In this document: one piece after another, positions 8,320-10,815 of the stretch
How the letters are laid out: every line of letters starts with the position of its first letter
How positions within the stretch are numbered: the stretch's first letter is position 1
Assembly: GCA_037142915.1 (NCBI GenBank)
Contig: JBAWZR010000036.1
Span: forward strand, 1 to 10,815
Origin: JBAWZR01 sp037142915
Lineage (GTDB): Bacteria; Patescibacteriota; Minisyncoccia; Moranbacterales; UBA1568
Direction: 5' to 3'
DNA length: 10,815 bases
The notes under the pieces: generated by a model
Database searches by the model: none
Told to the model about the DNA's origin: nothing
The model's input: the letters and a program-made list of their open reading frames with translations, nothing else
Position numbers and translations under genes: made by a program

Positions 8320-9777
8320 TTAGAGTAAATGAGCCCCTTGTCCTGCAACACGAGAACGAACAACTTCTTTCAATGTAATATGCGCAAAATTATCTTGCCC
8401 TTTGAATCGAGCAATCAAATGCGCATGACCATTCGACAAAGCATCCAGCCCTTTTCTATCGATTTGAGTATGATCTCCAACTACGATTAATTTAGCGAAT
8501 TTACCAAGACGAGTTACGATCATTTTCATCATAGTCCGCGTTATGTTTTGAGCCTCATCCAAAATAATAACAACGTTGGAAAGTGTTCTCCCACGGATAT
8601 GATTCGGTGGATCAATGCTCAAGTATCCATACTTAATGTATTCTTGTACCGGATCTGCTTTGCCTTTGCCATCACTCTCATCTTCGCTCGCTGGAAAATC
8701 ACCCCCCATAATCGCCTGCGCCGCATCTATAATCGGTAATGTCCACGGACCAAATTTTTCATCTCGGCTTCCTGGAGCAAATCCCAAAGTATCATCCGCC
8801 TCAATAGCCGCACGATACACTTGTATAGACCCATAGAGTTTTTCTTGTTCCAGCGCACCAAGCATAGCTGTAAAAGTTTTGCCTGTACCTGCTTCCCCAT
8901 CTACTGAAACAACATCAAGTGATGGGTCCAATACAAGAGCAAGAGCAAGGGCTTGTTCATCATTTCTTGGCACGATGTTTTTATACTTCTTGCCATGCGC
9001 CCACTGATCGCGGTGTACGAAAACAAACTTTCCCTCACCCTTATAAATCAAAAGACTCGTATAATCCCCCATCCACGGCGAAGTCACGAAACAACATTGA
9101 TTCAAGGTGAGTGCGTCTACCGTATTCTCACCTTCAAAGTCATCATTCGATAAAATGATATCGGGTTGATCCTGCTTCGTAAAGAAATTCTGAAGATCAA
9201 AAGATTCTTTGAAAACAAGGTTCGCAACACCAGTATACATATCGTCCGTCGACTCGAAGGCTCGCCCCCCTTCGTATTCTTCAGCAATTATTCCGAGGGC
9301 ATCCGCTTTCGTATACGCCCCCATATCGTAGCTAATAAGAATCACTTTCGTATCAGGATTTTTTACTTGAATACTCAGTGCTAAAAGTATGATCATGTTG
9401 TCATGGTTCCGCTCCAGACCATCCGGCAAATCATTCCAATCATAGCCATTTTGGGTAACATACAGTGTTCCGCCATTCGGCATTCCGACACCAGATGATA
9501 CTGATCCATACTGTCGTAAGGATTTAAGATTTCGAAATACCCGACGAGCGGAATATTTTTTGTCCGTCCCTTCAAGCGCACTATTTTTGATATGATCAAT
9601 CTCCTCTACCACGACCAACGGAATAATTACTATATTATCTTTAAAACTAAACATAGCATCTGGATGCATCATAAGCGTATTTGCGTCCAATATAAATACT
9701 TTCTTATTGGGCGGAAATACTAATATAGTTGGTTTAATTTTCTTTGGAAGCAGTTTTCTTTTTTCTGACGATCGCAT
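8320..9777 (-). CDS. phoH2: PhoH2-type protein: PIN-domain ribonuclease fused to PhoH ATPase
   Basis: PhoH2 proteins are characterised as ATP-dependent RNA helicase/ribonucleases. ATG at 9777 (485 residues) is chosen because AAAGGAGA sits 6-8 nt upstream; a TTG extension to 9843 is not supported. The PIN domain (about 25-175) starts KKVFILDANTLMMHPD (acidic Asp31), continues VVVEEIDHIK (Glu58/59), RNHDNMII (Asp127) and ISYDMGAYTKADALGI (Asp151). The PhoH ATPase (about 265-480) has Walker A GEAGTGKT (294-301), GFAPGSRDEKFGPWTLPI, Walker B VVIILDEAQN (402-411), the sensor GDHTQID, and EVVRSRV with a likely arginine finger. An acidic stretch SEDESDGKGKADP (364-376) looks like a loop insertion. 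No antitoxin gene is adjacent, unlike mycobacterial phoAT-phoH2; the gene appears monocistronic. Confidence 0.93.
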   Translation of the reverse strand: MRSSEKRKLLPKKIKPTILVFPPNKKVFILDANTLMMHPDAMFSFKDNIVIIPLVVVEEIDHIKNSALEGTDKKYSARRVFRNLKSLRQYGSVSSGVGMPNGGTLYVTQNGYDWNDLPDGLERNHDNMIILLALSIQVKNPDTKVILISYDMGAYTKADALGIIAEEYEGGRAFESTDDMYTGVANLVFKESFDLQNFFTKQDQPDIILSNDDFEGENTVDALTLNQCCFVTSPWMGDYTSLLIYKGEGKFVFVHRDQWAHGKKYKNIVPRNDEQALALALVLDPSLDVVSVDGEAGTGKTFTAMLGALEQEKLYGSIQVYRAAIEADDTLGFAPGSRDEKFGPWTLPIIDAAQAIMGGDFPASEDESDGKGKADPVQEYIKYGYLSIDPPNHIRGRTLSNVVIILDEAQNITRTMMKMIVTRLGKFAKLIVVGDHTQIDRKGLDALSNGHAHLIARFKGQDNFAHITLKEVVRSRVAGQGAHLL

Positions 9778-9923
9778 GACGATCTCCTTTCGAAAAGTTC
9801 TAAAAATTTTTAAGGAACGATACTCCCTAAAATACTCTTTCAATAGCTTGAAACGCCAGTTTTGGCATTTCGTATCATACTGACACGATTTCTCCTAAAA
9901 AGTCAAGTTGAGGCCTTTTTCCC

Positions 9924-9952
9924 TTGACACTCGACCACCGGTGCGATACCTT
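9924..9952 (+). promoter_or_regulatory. Possible promoter of the AlaE-like gene
   Basis: A perfect -35 TTGACA (9924-9929), 17-nt spacer and a weak TACCTT (9947-9952). The spacer holds the palindrome CACCGGTG. The alternative -10 TACAAT at 9972 has a poor -35, so the true start is undecided. TTGACT on the opposite strand near 9900-9905 may serve phoH2. Confidence 0.45.
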
Positions 9953-9967
9953 CAGACAGTGACCACT

Positions 9968-9985
9968 TCGATACAATGGTATCGA
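9968..9985. promoter_or_regulatory. Inverted repeat overlapping a -10-like box (candidate operator)
   Basis: TCGATAC-AATG-GTATCGA is a perfect 7-bp inverted repeat. It contains TACAAT (9972-9977), a 5-of-6 match to the -10 consensus, so a protein bound here would block the promoter. The right arm with its flank (TCGAGTGT) can also pair with ACACTCGA at 9927-9934, giving a competing stem. Confidence 0.4.
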
Positions 9986-10041
9986 GTGTTCCGCAAAAAA
10001 CGTCCTTTAAAAACCAACTATTCAGAGGGTAGATATATACC

Positions 10042-10542
10042 ATGAAATCGCTCAAAAAAATTCTCGGCTGCTATTCCTTGTTCCTGCTCGCGAATTCCGG
10101 AGTCTTCGGCTACGAGGTGGGTATCGTGGAAATGTCGGTCAGTCAATCGCTCGTTCTCAGAGGTGTCACTCTTATCACCGATTGGTTCGAGTCAAGTCTC
10201 TTCGTCAATTCAGGGTTTTTCAAAAACCTGGCCGATGGCATCCTGCGAAGAATAAGAATCCGTCGAAACTGGGTGTCGAGTGGTTTACGCTTAGCCCTCA
10301 TCGGACCACCGTTTTATTTGATAAAACTGCTCATCGTCAGTCTGCTCTTGCCTGGCATCGGCATCGCTCCCATCGCCATCAGCAAGATTCTCCTCGCCTT
10401 CGGAATATCATTCTTACTCTCATTTTGTTGGGGAGTGATATTCAATATTTTCCCAGAAAATCTGCCAATCAAATTGCAAACATTCGTAAGATCATTCCGA
10501 TTGCCTTGGATTCCAAAACCAGCAACGCTAGAATTGGAGTAG
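10042..10542 (+). CDS. Small integral membrane protein resembling the L-alanine exporter AlaE
   Basis: 166 residues, strongly hydrophobic, with probably four transmembrane segments (about 8-27, 38-57, 81-103, 107-136). By memory, three stretches resemble E. coli AlaE in order and spacing. MSVSQSLVLRGVTLITDWF resembles its MSFEQSF...RLVAIPVNI region. GPPFYLIKLLIV resembles SPVYVAILLVV. SFLLSFCWGVIFNIFPENL resembles SMLMGAVYGYFLDYCRRLF. AlaE exports L-alanine across the inner membrane. The match is weak and unaligned by software, so the assignment is tentative; a generic small transporter or unknown membrane protein remains possible. ATG at 10042 follows GAGGG by 12 nt, a little long. The gene is divergent from phoH2 and closed by its own terminator. 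Confidence 0.7.
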   Translation: MKSLKKILGCYSLFLLANSGVFGYEVGIVEMSVSQSLVLRGVTLITDWFESSLFVNSGFFKNLADGILRRIRIRRNWVSSGLRLALIGPPFYLIKLLIVSLLLPGIGIAPIAISKILLAFGISFLLSFCWGVIFNIFPENLPIKLQTFVRSFRLPWIPKPATLELE

Positions 10543-10560
10543 ACTCGTATCAAAATATGC

Positions 10561-10588
10561 AAAGGGAACCTCCGGGCGCCCTTTTTTT
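10561..10588 (+). terminator. Rho-independent terminator after the AlaE-like gene
   Basis: AAAGGG pairs with CCCTTT around a 12-nt loop and runs into seven T residues, 18 nt past the stop codon. Confidence 0.75.
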
Positions 10589-10616
10589 GCACACAATTAT
10601 TTAAATAGAAATCAAA

Positions 10617-10659
10617 AAGGCTTATAAATCATGGTCTAAATACCACGATTACAAGCCTT
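10617..10659 (-). terminator. Long stem-loop terminator of the minus-strand gene at the right edge
   Basis: On the minus strand GGCTTGTAATCGTGG pairs with CCATGATTTATAAGCC over about 15 pairs (one bulge, two G-U pairs), followed by TTTTT. It lies about 45 nt past the stop codon at 10705. Confidence 0.75.
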
Positions 10660-10704
10660 CTAAAAACTTTATACATCTTTTTTTCCCTCGCACAGCTTCG
10701 ACGA

Positions 10705-10815
10705 CTATTCTTCGGGCGGCAAAAGCCTCATCTCAAATAATGCCACCAAAATCGTCCCCGCCAAACGATGCGTGTGTTCATCTCTTATTCTTTCCCGTTT
10801 CGGTTTCTTTTCAAA
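10705..10815 (-). CDS. C-terminal end of an unidentified protein (starts beyond the right edge)
   Basis: The minus strand is open from the window edge to a TAG at 10707-10705, giving the last 36 residues: a basic stretch FEKKPKRERIRDEHTHR, then LAGTILVALFEMRLLPPEE. The mix of a basic segment and a hydrophobic helix ending in acidic residues is protein-like, and the strong terminator just after it supports a real gene end. It is too short to name a family. Confidence 0.6.
   Translation of the reverse strand, partial: FEKKPKRERIRDEHTHRLAGTILVALFEMRLLPPEE

Noticed and set aside
9778..9843. N-terminal extension of phoH2 from a TTG codon
   Set aside because: A clear AAAGGAGA ribosome binding site directly precedes the ATG at 9777, and the extension would cover that site.

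Overview
The window reads as chromosomal DNA from a bacterium that uses the standard code: gpmI ends on TGA exactly where the family normally ends. I lean towards a Candidate Phyla Radiation / Patescibacteria (possibly Parcubacteria-like) genome. The reasons are a 23S rRNA gene with its own promoter and no 16S gene upstream, a membrane-anchored multi-Ig protein next to recO and tgt, several housekeeping genes without a Shine-Dalgarno sequence, and compact spacing. The lineage is inference; no 16S or ribosomal-protein genes are in the window to settle it.

Layout. Positions 1-905 are the 5' part of a 23S rRNA gene on the minus strand; the rest runs off the left edge. Upstream of it (906-1385) is a leader of about 340 nt with hairpins and a boxA-like sequence, driven by a good sigma70-type promoter at 1254-1281. 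Then come three minus-strand genes: tgt (queuosine-type tRNA base exchange, carrying an in-frame palindromic repeat element), a 646-residue membrane-anchored Ig-repeat protein, and recO (recombination mediator). The plus-strand gene gpmI (glycolysis, cofactor-independent phosphoglycerate mutase) diverges from recO.

Positions 7050-8210 hold two small plus-strand genes of unknown function. They have similar C-termini, similar promoters and similar ribosome binding sites, so they look like a diverged tandem duplication. Each is a separate transcription unit: the terminator of the first runs directly into the promoter of the second. Two back-to-back terminators (8169-8280) separate them from the convergent minus-strand phoH2 gene (PIN nuclease plus PhoH ATPase).

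Divergent from phoH2 is a small four-helix membrane protein that resembles the alanine exporter AlaE, preceded by a promoter region with an inverted repeat. At the right edge is the C-terminal tail of a further minus-strand gene, followed by a long stem-loop terminator.

No complete mobile element with a transposase, CRISPR array, tRNA or toxin-antitoxin pair is visible. The most noteworthy items are the repeat element read through as protein inside tgt, the paralogous small-gene pair, the free-standing 23S transcription unit, and changes in the Tgt substrate pocket.
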